Of a DNA stretch of 64,000 bases, positions 36,180 to 44,700 are shown piece by piece. The translations under genes were made by a program, and so were the position numbers. The DNA is from Rhodobacterales bacterium HKCCA1288. Lineage in GTDB: Bacteria; Pseudomonadota; Alphaproteobacteria; Rhodobacterales; Rhodobacteraceae. The DNA lies in NCBI GenBank assembly GCA_015693905.1, contig CP065161.1:434001-498000 (forward strand), read 5' to 3'. How positions within the stretch are numbered: the first letter of the stretch is position 1; each line of letters begins with the position of its first letter. The notes under the pieces are model-generated. The model saw only the letters and a program-made list of their open reading frames with translations, did not search any database and was not told where the DNA came from.

Positions 36180-36473
36180 TAAATAACCTCTTTTCGGGGC
36201 GGATATATGATCTGATCACGCCCGCTGATCTTTTGTGTTCTGCGTTTGGTTGAGTAACGCTTTCTGTCTCATACGAGTGAACTGTTGCGTTTAGATTAGT
36301 CTTTTATACCTACGTCCGCAAGAATGAACGGAATGGTTTAGTTTTTATTTTGTGACAGAATTTGACCATCTGTTGCGAATACGCCGTTTGGGTGCGGTTG
36401 CACTTGGCAAAGCTTTGTGCTTCGCGTTAAGTGAGACACGTGGGTTTTGATTTCAAAGAGAGAACGGCACAGC
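36180..36473. other. 294-base divergent intergenic region
   Basis: An AT-richer stretch between the RND adaptor and the YfgM-like gene that must hold promoters for both. A perfect 10-base palindrome, CAAAGCTTTG, lies at 36408-36417, and a TTATACC-like -10 candidate at about 36302-36310. I see no convincing small gene, tRNA or attenuator in it. Confidence 0.4.
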
Positions 36474-37145
36474 ATGAGCCAAAGCGACAGTTTCATTGAT
36501 GAAGTCACCGAAGAATTGCGCCGCGATCAGCTGTTTCGCGCGCTCAAAAGGTGGGGCTGGATTGGCGTCTTGGCTGTTGTCGCATTGGTGGGGGCCGCGA
36601 CCTATCGCGAGATCAGCACAAATCGCGATCTTGCAGCGGCGCGTGATTTTGGGGACGCGGTGATTGCCGCCCTTGATCTGCCCGATGCCGAGGCCCGTGC
36701 TGCGGCCCTCGCTGAGATCACCCCAAGCCGCAGTAATCAAGAGGTTCTGCTAGCTTTCATTCGTGCCTCAGACCTCAGCGAAAGCGACCCGGTGGCTGCT
36801 GCAGCGGCGTTGCGCGCAATTGCAGATGCACCCGATCTCTTACCACGTTATCGCGATCTGGCCCTGTTGCGCGCTCATATCCTCGCCCCCTTGGAGGATC
36901 AGGGATTGGTCGATGCAACATTGGCGCGTTTGGCCGAGGATGGTGCGCCTTTCGCAGGCATCGCGCGTGAAATGCAGGCGTTGGAACTCTTAAAGGCGGG
37001 CGATAAAGAGGGGGCGATTGCAGCACTTGAGGCCTTGTCTGAACAATCCGTTGTGACCCTGTCACAGCGTCAGCGGATCAGCGCCTTGATTTTCGCGCTG
37101 CAAAGTGGCGCTACGATCACGGGCCAAAGCGCGTCATCTGAATAA
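36474..37145 (+). CDS. YfgM-like tetratricopeptide membrane protein
   Basis: A 223-residue protein with a cytoplasmic N-terminus (SDSFIDEVTEELRRDQLFRA), one membrane helix (about residues 30-48, WIGVLAVVALVGAATY) and a periplasmic helical TPR-like domain. This is the layout of YfgM, an ancillary SecYEG factor that also connects to periplasmic chaperones. As in E. coli, it lies directly upstream of bamB, which supports the call. The start at 36474 matches the conserved N-terminus; an ATG at 36447 would add nine residues. Confidence 0.8.
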   Translation: MSQSDSFIDEVTEELRRDQLFRALKRWGWIGVLAVVALVGAATYREISTNRDLAAARDFGDAVIAALDLPDAEARAAALAEITPSRSNQEVLLAFIRASDLSESDPVAAAAALRAIADAPDLLPRYRDLALLRAHILAPLEDQGLVDATLARLAEDGAPFAGIAREMQALELLKAGDKEGAIAALEALSEQSVVTLSQRQRISALIFALQSGATITGQSASSE

Positions 37146-37158
37146 AGGGACAGGTTTC

Positions 37159-38523
37159 ATGCACAACACCGTTTCTTACGCAAAACCTGTGGCGCGGCTC
37201 TGCGGTGTCAGCCTCATCGCTTTGGCCCTTTTGACGGGTTGTGAGCGCGAGCCGATCTTGCAAGGTGAACGGTTCGGGACACGCGTGCCTTTGGCGCAAA
37301 CCCTGCCAAGCGAGGATGGGGTGGATGCCACCGCTGAGGCGGCAGATGCGGCCCTCGTGCCTTTCACGCAACCAACAGCGCAACGTTTGACGGATTGGCC
37401 ATTGCGCGGTGCGAATGCCGCGAATGCGATCCCTGCGCTTGGGTTTTCGCAATCGGCAAGCCTGTTGTGGTCAACGGATATTGGCCAAGGCAATGGCAGA
37501 CGCACCCGACTGACCGCTGACCCGATTTTCACAAATGGCGCGATTGTTACGCTTGATAGTGATGCAGGGCTTCAGGCGACCTCGCCCGAGGGAGCCGTGA
37601 TTTGGCGCACTGATTTGACCCCTGCAAGCGAACGCGATGGCGGTGTCTCTGGCGGCGGGATTGGCGCCGCAGGGGATCAGATTTTTGCAACCACTGGCTA
37701 TGGTGAATTGCTGGCCATTGATGCCGCAAGCGGTGCTATTTCATGGCGTCAACGTCTTGGGGCAACGCTTGGCGCACCAACGGTGGCGGGCGGCGTTGTT
37801 TATGTGACGGGCCGTGATGATCAGGCCTATGCCGTGGATGCGGCCACGGGGCGTGTGCGGTGGGAAATCCCCGCAACTGGGGCCGCTGCGGTCTTGTCAG
37901 GCAGCCCATCCCCTGCGCTGACCTCGCGCTTGGTCGTGTTTCCCTTTGGCTCGGGCGAGTTGACAGGCGTGCTGCGCCAATCGGGCGTGCGGGTTTGGTC
38001 GGGTGCCATCGCGGGTGAGCGGATCGGTGTGGCTTATAATTATATCAACGATATCACCTCTGACCCCGTTGTGGTGGGGGGCAGGCTTTATGCGGGCAAT
38101 CTGTCTGGCCGCGTTGTCGCGATCGATGCGGGATCAGGCGAGCGTCTTTGGACAGCGACAGAAGGGGCCTATTCGGGTCTGATCGTTGCAGGAAATTCCG
38201 TGTTTTTCGTATCTGACCGCAATGCGTTGATCCGTCTTGATCAAGCGACTGGTGAGATGATTTGGGAAACCGAATTGCCCCTTTACGAGGCCCGCCGCGA
38301 GCGCCGCCGCAAGGCCGTATTTACCTATTACGGGCCGATTTTGGCGGGAGGTCATTTGATCTTGGCTACGGGCGATGGGGAAATTCTGCGTTTTGACCCT
38401 GAGACAGGTGCCGCGCTTGATGGCAACCTTACCCTGCGCGGCGGGGCGGCAAGCCAACCCATCGTTGTCAATGATACGCTTTATGTGGTCAGCGCAGATG
38501 GTCGCCTGCATGCCTATCGCTGA
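37159..38523 (+). CDS. bamB: Outer membrane protein assembly factor BamB
   Basis: A 454-residue lipoprotein with a beta-propeller of PQQ-like repeats. The signal peptide ends in a lipobox LALLTGC, making Cys28 the lipidated residue. Repeats with AxDxxxGxxxW patterns run through the protein: LAIDAASGAISWRQRLG, YAVDAATGRVRWEIPATG, VAIDAGSGERLWTATEG, and IRLDQATGEMIWETELP. BamB scaffolds the BAM complex that inserts outer-membrane barrels. The start at 37159 follows AAGGGACAGG and gives a normal lipoprotein signal. der/engA, which often follows bamB, is not present. Confidence 0.92.
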   Translation: MHNTVSYAKPVARLCGVSLIALALLTGCEREPILQGERFGTRVPLAQTLPSEDGVDATAEAADAALVPFTQPTAQRLTDWPLRGANAANAIPALGFSQSASLLWSTDIGQGNGRRTRLTADPIFTNGAIVTLDSDAGLQATSPEGAVIWRTDLTPASERDGGVSGGGIGAAGDQIFATTGYGELLAIDAASGAISWRQRLGATLGAPTVAGGVVYVTGRDDQAYAVDAATGRVRWEIPATGAAAVLSGSPSPALTSRLVVFPFGSGELTGVLRQSGVRVWSGAIAGERIGVAYNYINDITSDPVVVGGRLYAGNLSGRVVAIDAGSGERLWTATEGAYSGLIVAGNSVFFVSDRNALIRLDQATGEMIWETELPLYEARRERRRKAVFTYYGPILAGGHLILATGDGEILRFDPETGAALDGNLTLRGGAASQPIVVNDTLYVVSADGRLHAYR

Positions 38524-38527
38524 GCCG

Positions 38528-38542
38528 TTAAGCCTGTTTTAA
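38528..38542 (+). promoter_or_regulatory. CtrA-type box upstream of the lysis genes
   Basis: TTAAGCCTGTTTTAA is an exact TTAA-N7-TTAA CtrA consensus, followed by CC. It lies 55 bases upstream of the endolysin start, in the 74-base gap after bamB. In Rhodobacter, CtrA is needed for gene-transfer-agent production and release, so the site fits the downstream genes. Binding has not been shown for this sequence. Confidence 0.65.
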
Positions 38543-38597
38543 CCATAGTCTGATAGACCTTCCCCGTCATTAACCGCAGAGCAGGGAGGGAGCGCCC

Positions 38598-39209
38598 ATG
38601 CTTTCGGTTCGGGCGATTTCACACCAGATCCTAAGCCATGAGGGCGGCTTTTCCGATGATCCCGATGATCCGGGCGGCCCCACAAATTTTGGCATCACCT
38701 TGGCCGCCCTGCGAAATGCAGGGCGCGATTTGGATGGCGATGGTGACATCGACCGCGAGGATATCCTGCGCCTGACGCGCGCTATTGCCATCGAAATTTT
38801 CGAAGAAGATTACTATCGCGCCCCGCGCATATATTTGCTGCCTGAGGCGTTGCAGCCTGTCGTTTACGATATGCAGGTGAATGCGGGGGCGCAGGCAATC
38901 ATTTTGCTGCAACGCCTGCTGCGCGATATGGGGTTTGATATCGCGGTTGATGGGGTGATTGGCCCCATCACCGCACGGGCCGCAGAGGCCGCGAGCAGCC
39001 GCAATGAGCGCGCGTTGATTGATGCCTATGCCATTGCGCGGCGCAATTTCTATTACAGCTTGGGGGAGAGACGCCCCAGTTTGCGGAAATTTGCGCGCAA
39101 GCGCGATGGCGGAAAGGGCGGTTGGATCACGCGGGCAGAAACCTTCTTGTCGCCCAAATATCATTTAAGCGCGGCAGAGCATCACGAAAGGGTTAAATCA
39201 TGGCGGTGA
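38598..39209 (+). CDS. Glycoside hydrolase family 108 endolysin (gene-transfer-agent release type)
   Basis: A 203-residue muramidase-like enzyme. The N-terminal GH108 domain has the catalytic glutamate in LSHEGGFSDDPDDPGG (Glu15), then PTNFGITLAAL. A PG_binding_3-type domain occupies about residues 100-180 (QAIILLQRLLRDMGFDIAVD, GVIGPITARAAEA). There is no signal peptide, so escape to the wall would need a holin, which is encoded next with a 10-base overlap. In Rhodobacter capsulatus the rcc00555/rcc00556 endolysin-holin pair, unlinked to the main GTA cluster, lyses cells to release particles. Ribosome site GGGAGGGAGCG precedes the start. Confidence 0.88.
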   Translation: MLSVRAISHQILSHEGGFSDDPDDPGGPTNFGITLAALRNAGRDLDGDGDIDREDILRLTRAIAIEIFEEDYYRAPRIYLLPEALQPVVYDMQVNAGAQAIILLQRLLRDMGFDIAVDGVIGPITARAAEAASSRNERALIDAYAIARRNFYYSLGERRPSLRKFARKRDGGKGGWITRAETFLSPKYHLSAAEHHERVKSWR

Positions 39210-39679
39210 TTGGGGCGCTTGGCGGGCTAACGGCCCTTGGCCAGACTGCTGAAAATATATCCGAGGTCTTTGCCGGCAATGCGGCTGCGCGCGAGGCCGC
39301 AGATGCAGAATTTCGCGCAGAAATCTTGCGCAGCTACGCGGCCGAATTCACCCATAGTGGCAGCACGGGGTTTGACCGCGCGATTAATGGGCTAAACCGC
39401 CTGCCGCGTCCTTTGATGGCGCTGTCGGTCATTGGCCTATTCGCCTTCGCCATGATCGACCCTGCGGCTTTTGCCGCGCGCATGACGGGTTTGGCGGCCA
39501 TCCCCGAGCCGCTTTGGTGGCTTTTGGGGGCGGTGGTGAGTTTCTATTTCGGCGCGCGCGAAATGTATTATGCCCGCATACCCGACACACCGCCGCAAAG
39601 ATCAGCACGCCGATGGTGGCCATTTGGCCAAAGGGGCAGCCACGAAAATCCCGCGCTTGAGGAATGGCGCGCCGATTAA
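39200..39679 (+). CDS. Holin of the gene-transfer-agent 3TM type
   Basis: A 159-residue small membrane protein resembling the GTA_holin_3TM family. Hydrophobic segments are visible at about residues 1-15, 68-90 (RPLMALSVIGLFAFAMIDPA) and 98-118 (IPEPLWWLLGAVVSFYFGAR), with charged ends and a basic C-terminal tail. The gene overlaps the endolysin by 10 bases. Its stop shares TTAA with the stop of the convergent flavoprotein gene (39676-39679). The pair is expected to perforate the membrane and let the muramidase reach the wall. Confidence 0.82.
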   Translation: MAVIGALGGLTALGQTAENISEVFAGNAAAREAADAEFRAEILRSYAAEFTHSGSTGFDRAINGLNRLPRPLMALSVIGLFAFAMIDPAAFAARMTGLAAIPEPLWWLLGAVVSFYFGAREMYYARIPDTPPQRSARRWWPFGQRGSHENPALEEWRAD

Positions 39680-39686
39680 GGCGCGC
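39667..39686. terminator. Stop-codon hairpin between holin and flavoprotein genes
   Basis: GCGCGCC (39667-39673) and GGCGCGC (39680-39686) enclose GATTAA, which contains both overlapping TAA stop codons. The design matches the hairpin at 31272-31292. It may end transcription from both sides; there is no T-run. Confidence 0.45.
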
Positions 39687-42096
39687 GCATCACCTTCGCC
39701 TCTGGGTCAAACAGGGGCTGGGGCAGGGGCGTGGCCTTTAGGGCATGGCCCAAAACCTCGATTGTGAAACCATCCGCCTGATCGGCATATTCCTTCGGCA
39801 CATATCCCATCGCAACCGATGTCGCGCTGGCATGGGCATAGCCGCCAGATGTAACCCAACCGATGGTTTTCCCCTGAAAATCAATTGGCTCATCCCCGAT
39901 CACATCGGCATCATGTGCGTCAATCGCGAAACTCATTAGGCGTAAAGCTCCGCCCGTCTCCCGCTCGGCCAAGGCTGCGGCTTTGCCGATAAAATCAGCG
40001 GGTTTGTTATAAGCCACAAACCGATCAAGACGGGCCTCAAGCGGGCCATAGACGGGGCGATATTCGCGCGCCCATCCACCAAAGTTCTTTTCCAAACGCA
40101 AAGAATTGAGCGCACGCAGACCGATAGGACGCAGCCCGTGATCCGCCCCAACGCGCAACAAGGCCTCAAAAATTTGGCGCTGGAATTCTGGGCGCATCCA
40201 AATCTCATAGCCCAAATCACCCGTAAAGCTGACCCGCCCGACATAGGCGGGGGCCATGGACACATCCATTTTCGCAAAATCCATGAAGCGCATCTTCGCC
40301 ATGTCAGGGGCAATTTGCGCAAGGATGTCGCGCGCTTTTGGCCCTGCAATATGCAGCCCGCAAAGACCTAAACCGATCACCTCAATGGTGACCTCTTCGG
40401 TGCTCAATTTTTGGGCCTCGAACCAACGGGCGTAGAAATTTTCAGCCATGCCAGAGCCAAACAGCATATAAGTCTCAGGATCTAGGCAGGCGCAGGTGAG
40501 ATCGCCTTGCAGCTTGCCATTTTCCTTTAACATTGGCGCCAACGTCATCCGACCAGGTTTGGGCAAGGCACAGGCCAAAACGCGGTCAAGAAACGCGCCT
40601 GCATCCGCGCCCGCGATCCGAAATTTCGAATAGCCCGAGATTTCCAACAGGCCCGCAGCCTCGCGCAGGTTGCGCGCCTCGGCCCCAACATGGTCAAAAT
40701 CACTTGAGCGCCGCCATGAGAATTGATCCCGCACACCTTCGGGCGCGAACCAAAGCGGCACTTCAAGCCCCCAAGATTCACCCATCTGCGCGCCAAGCCC
40801 GACCATGCGATCATAAATTGGCGTGGTCTTATGGGGGCGGGCGGCCTGCAATTCCTCATTCGGGAATTTGATGGAGAACCGCCGCGAATAGTTTTCTTGC
40901 ACTTTCGGGTTGGTGTAGCTGAGGGTCGTCCAATCGCCATAGCGCGCGACATCCATCGCCCATACGTCAAAGCCAGGATCCCCTTGGGTGATCCAATTGG
41001 CCAGCGCCAGACCGACACCGCCCCCTTGGCTGAAGCCCGCCATAACCCCGCAGGCTGACCACATCCCCTCGAGCCCGCGAATAGGCCCGATCAGCGGGTT
41101 GCCATCGGGGGCAAAGGTGAAGGGGCCATTGATGATTTGTTTGATGCCCGCATTCGCAAAGGCGGGGAAATGTTCAAACCCCACCTCAAGGCTTGGCGCG
41201 ATGCGGTCAATATCGGGTTGCAGTAACTCATGCCCGAATTCCCAGGGCGTGTTGCGGGTCGACCATGGAACACAGGCCTTCTCATAGGTGCCCATAAGCA
41301 TCCCGCCACGTTCTTGGCGCAAATACAGCTCGCCATCGAAATCGACCGCATGGATCACTTCGCGGCCCGTTTTTGCATTGATCTCGGCCACTTCGGGCAT
41401 GTCTTCGGTGATGAGATACATATGCTCCATCGCCAAGATGGGCAGTTCAAGGCCAACCATACGCCCCACTTCGCGCGCCCAAAGCCCGCCTGCATTCACC
41501 ACATGCTCGCAGGCGATATCGCCCTTGTCGGTTTGCACGATCCAACCGCCCTCGCGCGCGCGCAGGATGCCCGTCACCATGCGGTGGGTCTGATAGCTCG
41601 CCCCAAGAATTTTGGCGGATTTGGCATAGGCATAGGTCACACCAGAAGGGTCAAGATGGCCATCGACAACGGTGCGCAAAGCGCCCGTAAACTGCCGCGG
41701 ATCAAGAAGCGGCATCAGCTCATGCGCCTCTTCGGGGGTGATTACTTCGGCTTCAATACCCTGATAGCGCCCTTTGGCAGAGATGGATTTCAACCAATCA
41801 AACCGCTCAGGCGTGGAGGCCAACATCACCCCACCTGTCATGTGAAAGCCTGTGGCCTGACCTGACAGCTCTTCAATTTCTTTATAAAGATCAATCGTGT
41901 ATTTCTGAAGCTTGGCAACATTTGGATCACCGTTGATGGTGTGGCACCCGCCCGCTGCGTGCCATGTGCTGCCCGAGGTCAGTTCAGACCGTTCGATCAA
42001 AAGGCTATCTGTCCAACCCGCTTTGGCGAGGTGGTAGAGAACGGATGCCCCCACAACACCACCCCCGATAATCACGACCCGCGCTGTTTCAGACAT
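39676..42096 (-). CDS. Dimethylglycine/sarcosine dehydrogenase-like FAD and GcvT fusion protein
   Basis: An 806-residue two-part enzyme. The N-terminal flavoprotein has VVIIGGGVVGASVLYHLAKA and STWHAAGG, where the histidine is the usual covalent FAD site of dimethylglycine dehydrogenase relatives. The C-terminal part from about residue 430 is a GcvT-like aminomethyltransferase with YSKFRIAGADAGAFLDRV, GYEIWMRPEFQ and a C-terminal barrel. Such proteins oxidise N-methyl amines and move the one-carbon unit to tetrahydrofolate. Dimethylglycine would feed the sarcosine oxidase encoded about 14 kb away, but the exact substrate is uncertain. It appears to be transcribed alone. Confidence 0.88.
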   Translation of the reverse strand: MSETARVVIIGGGVVGASVLYHLAKAGWTDSLLIERSELTSGSTWHAAGGCHTINGDPNVAKLQKYTIDLYKEIEELSGQATGFHMTGGVMLASTPERFDWLKSISAKGRYQGIEAEVITPEEAHELMPLLDPRQFTGALRTVVDGHLDPSGVTYAYAKSAKILGASYQTHRMVTGILRAREGGWIVQTDKGDIACEHVVNAGGLWAREVGRMVGLELPILAMEHMYLITEDMPEVAEINAKTGREVIHAVDFDGELYLRQERGGMLMGTYEKACVPWSTRNTPWEFGHELLQPDIDRIAPSLEVGFEHFPAFANAGIKQIINGPFTFAPDGNPLIGPIRGLEGMWSACGVMAGFSQGGGVGLALANWITQGDPGFDVWAMDVARYGDWTTLSYTNPKVQENYSRRFSIKFPNEELQAARPHKTTPIYDRMVGLGAQMGESWGLEVPLWFAPEGVRDQFSWRRSSDFDHVGAEARNLREAAGLLEISGYSKFRIAGADAGAFLDRVLACALPKPGRMTLAPMLKENGKLQGDLTCACLDPETYMLFGSGMAENFYARWFEAQKLSTEEVTIEVIGLGLCGLHIAGPKARDILAQIAPDMAKMRFMDFAKMDVSMAPAYVGRVSFTGDLGYEIWMRPEFQRQIFEALLRVGADHGLRPIGLRALNSLRLEKNFGGWAREYRPVYGPLEARLDRFVAYNKPADFIGKAAALAERETGGALRLMSFAIDAHDADVIGDEPIDFQGKTIGWVTSGGYAHASATSVAMGYVPKEYADQADGFTIEVLGHALKATPLPQPLFDPEAKVMRAP

Positions 42097-42227
42097 CCAT
42101 ACCTCCCGTTGAGATGATCTTTACCTTGCACCAAACCTAGACCGCCAAATGGCGGCTGAGGTGCTTAAATTCGACCAAATTGGGGGGGCAAATGCCGCGA
42201 ATAGGCTAAATCGCGGGGCGCTAGAAA

Positions 42228-43007
42228 TCAGGCGGCCAGTTCAACCCAAACCGGCACGTGATCTGATGGCTTTTCACGCGCGCGGATTTCACGATCTATT
42301 CCAACATCTTGCAAAAGATCAGCCGCGTAGGGGCACAGCAAAATGTGATCAATGCGGATCCCATCATTGCGGTTCCACGCCCCCGCTTGGTAATCCCAGA
42401 ACGAATAATTGTCGCCACCTTGCACCCGTGCGCGAAACGCATCCGTCAGACCAAGGTTCACGATTTTGCGAAACGCCTCGCGGCTGGTTTGACGCGCCAA
42501 TGCATCCTCACGCCATGCATCGGGGCGGGCGGCATCTTCGTCTTGGGGGATGATATTGTAATCCCCCGCAAACAAAACGGGGGTTTCTTCCGCCAAAAGT
42601 TCGGCAACACGCGCCTGCATCCGCGCCATCCACGCCAATTTATACTCATATTTCGGGCCAGGGCAGGGATTGCCATTGGGCAGATAAAGCCCGCAAATCC
42701 GCAGCGCCTTTTGACCGACCACTGTGGCCTCGATCCAACGTGCCTGCTCATCCTCCGCGTCACCGGGCAGGCCGCAGATCACATCTTCGAGCGGGTATTT
42801 TGATAAAATCGCCACGCCGTTGAAACTTTTTTGACCATGGGTTTCCACGTTATAGCCCCGCTCCTCAAAAATCTCGCGGGGGAAGGCCTCGTCAACCGAT
42901 TTGATCTCTTGCAATAGCGCCACGTCAGGGGCCGCCTCATCCAACCATTGCGGCAGGGCATCAATGCGGGCTTTGATCCCATTGATGTTGAATGTGGCTA
43001 TTTTCAT
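42228..43007 (-). CDS. xthA: Exodeoxyribonuclease III
   Basis: A 259-residue endonuclease/exonuclease/phosphatase-fold enzyme for base excision repair. Signature blocks are KIATFNINGIKARIDALPQW, the metal-binding ALLQEIKSVDEAFP (Glu), YLPNGNPCPGPKYEYKLAWM, LFAGDYNIIPQDEDAARP (Asp/Asn), and the terminal GIRIDHILLC and SDHVPVWVEL with the catalytic Asp-His. The length matches family norms. It follows erpA on the same strand by 26 bases. Confidence 0.94.
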   Translation of the reverse strand: MKIATFNINGIKARIDALPQWLDEAAPDVALLQEIKSVDEAFPREIFEERGYNVETHGQKSFNGVAILSKYPLEDVICGLPGDAEDEQARWIEATVVGQKALRICGLYLPNGNPCPGPKYEYKLAWMARMQARVAELLAEETPVLFAGDYNIIPQDEDAARPDAWREDALARQTSREAFRKIVNLGLTDAFRARVQGGDNYSFWDYQAGAWNRNDGIRIDHILLCPYAADLLQDVGIDREIRAREKPSDHVPVWVELAA

Positions 43008-43033
43008 AAGCGCAGGCCTTTTTAATCAATGGG

Positions 43034-43366
43034 TTAAAGAGAAAAGCTAATCCCGCAGCCGCAGGATGACGCGGCATTTGGATTGTCGATAACAAAGCGC
43101 GCGCCGATCAATTCTTCGGAAAAATCAATCACGGCATTGGCCAAAAACGGCAGCGAGGTTCCGTCAACCACAACCTTTTGGCCTGCATCCTCCAAGATCA
43201 GATCACCCTCGGCGGGATCATCAAGCCGAATATCATATTGAAAGCCAGAACACCCGCCCCCCTCAACGGCCACGCGCAGCGCCTTCGGGGCGGGTGTATC
43301 TGCGTTAATCTCAGCCAGACGCGCAAAGGCGCGAGGGGTTACTTTGGGGGGTAGGTTCAAATCCAT
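43034..43366 (-). CDS. erpA: Iron-sulfur cluster insertion protein ErpA (HesB/IscA family)
   Basis: A 110-residue A-type carrier. The three cluster-binding cysteines are in GGGCSGFQYDIRL and SSCGCGISF. The protein hands Fe-S clusters to apoproteins. The start at 43366 has GAG six bases upstream; another ATG six bases earlier (43372) would add two residues. Transcription diverges from dgt across about 100 bases, and xthA follows. Confidence 0.92.
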   Translation of the reverse strand: MDLNLPPKVTPRAFARLAEINADTPAPKALRVAVEGGGCSGFQYDIRLDDPAEGDLILEDAGQKVVVDGTSLPFLANAVIDFSEELIGARFVIDNPNAASSCGCGISFSL

Positions 43367-43466
43367 CGCCATCTCGTTTGGGCAAAAATTGCTGTGATTG
43401 CGGGCTGTTAGAACAGTGTGTTTTCCAATATAAGACCGCCAAATTGAAACGGCAAGGATAGGGATC

Positions 43467-44630
43467 ATGCGCGCAAACTATGCCTGCACTCCGAGCGACA
43501 GTCGCGGCAGGCTCTACCCCGAGGCGGAAAGTGGGCACAGATCTTGCTTTCAGCGCGACCGTGACCGCATCATCCATGCCTCTAGTTTTCGCCGCCTCAA
43601 GCATAAGACTCAAGTTTTTGTCGAGCATGAGGGCGATTATTTTCGCACCCGTCTGACCCATTCGATCGAGGTCGCGCAAGTGGCCCGCACGATGGCCCGC
43701 GCCCTTGGGGCGAACGAGGATTTGACCGAGGCGATTGCGCTGGCCCATGATCTGGGCCACACGCCCTTTGGCCATACGGGCGAGGATGCGCTTTGCGATT
43801 TGATGGCCCCCTATGGCGGGTTCGATCATAATGCGCAGGCCATTCGCATCGTCACCAATCTCGAGCGCCATTATGCCGATTTTGACGGGCTAAACCTGAC
43901 ATGGGAAAGCCTTGAGGGGATTGCGAAACATAACGGGCCTGTAGCCGCCCCATATCCTTGGGCCTTGGCCGATTATAATGCGCGCCATGATCTAGAATTG
44001 ACCACCTATGCCAGCCTTGAGGCGCAGATTGCTGCAATTGCGGATGATATCGCCTATAATCACCATGATCTGCATGACGGGCTGCGGGCAGGGCTATTTG
44101 AGGTGGCCGATATTATGGCGCTGCCCCTTGTGGGCCCGTGTTTTGGCGAGGTGGATACGGCCTATCCCGATATTGACCCAACCCGCCGCAGGCACGAGGC
44201 GCTGCGCCGCTTTTTCGGGGTATTGGTTGAGGATGTGATTGCCTATGCCACCACGGCCCTCGGCGCGCTTGATCCTGCTTCGCCGCAAGATATCCGCCAT
44301 GCAGGGCGCGCAATGGTGCGGTTTTCGGATCAGGTTTTTGCTGATCTCAAAGAGGTGCGCGCGTTTTTGTTCACCCGCATGTATCGTGCGCCGCGGGTGG
44401 TCGAGACACGCGCAATCGTCACGGATGTCGTGAATGATTTATTCCCGCATATGATGGCCCACCCTGACCAACTGCCCCGCCAATGGCAGGCCGAAGTGCG
44501 CGCAGCACAAGATGACACCACGCTTGCGCGCTTGGTTTGTGATTATATCGCGGGCATGACGGATCGGTTCGCACTGCAAACCCATCGGCGGATCTTCAAC
44601 CGTGACTTGGGTCTGGGGGCCGTCTTCTAA
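43467..44630 (+). CDS. dgt: Deoxyguanosinetriphosphate triphosphohydrolase (dNTPase)
   Basis: A 387-residue HD-domain phosphohydrolase that splits dNTPs into nucleoside and tripolyphosphate. It has RDRDRIIHASSFRRLKHKTQ, RTRLTHSIEVAQVARTMARA (first metal His) and ALAHDLGHTPFGHTGEDAL (HD pair), plus DDIAYNHHDLHDGLRAG with the last metal Asp. The length fits the dgt-like short type. It is upstream of argS with a 70-base gap, as is common in Rhodobacterales. Confidence 0.93.
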   Translation: MRANYACTPSDSRGRLYPEAESGHRSCFQRDRDRIIHASSFRRLKHKTQVFVEHEGDYFRTRLTHSIEVAQVARTMARALGANEDLTEAIALAHDLGHTPFGHTGEDALCDLMAPYGGFDHNAQAIRIVTNLERHYADFDGLNLTWESLEGIAKHNGPVAAPYPWALADYNARHDLELTTYASLEAQIAAIADDIAYNHHDLHDGLRAGLFEVADIMALPLVGPCFGEVDTAYPDIDPTRRRHEALRRFFGVLVEDVIAYATTALGALDPASPQDIRHAGRAMVRFSDQVFADLKEVRAFLFTRMYRAPRVVETRAIVTDVVNDLFPHMMAHPDQLPRQWQAEVRAAQDDTTLARLVCDYIAGMTDRFALQTHRRIFNRDLGLGAVF

Positions 44631-44651
44631 GGGCCTTGTGGCATTGACCTT

Positions 44652-44676
44652 GCCCTGCAACCTGATAGAGCAGGGC
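44652..44676 (+). other. Hairpin between dgt and argS
   Basis: GCCCTGC (44652-44658) pairs with GCAGGGC (44670-44676) around an 11-base loop. It is about 20 bases after dgt and 24 before argS. There is no T-run, so it may be a processing or weak attenuating structure. Confidence 0.35.
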
Positions 44677-44700
44677 GCAAGACAATCAGGATGATAAAAC

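Noticed and set aside
36408-36417. Palindrome CAAAGCTTTG in the RND/YfgM divergent region as a defined operator
   Set aside because: A 10-base palindrome of this composition is common by chance and is not supported by a second copy.
43022-43037. TTAA...TTAA pair next to xthA
   Set aside because: The spacer is eight bases, not the seven of a CtrA box, and it lies in a gap within a housekeeping operon.
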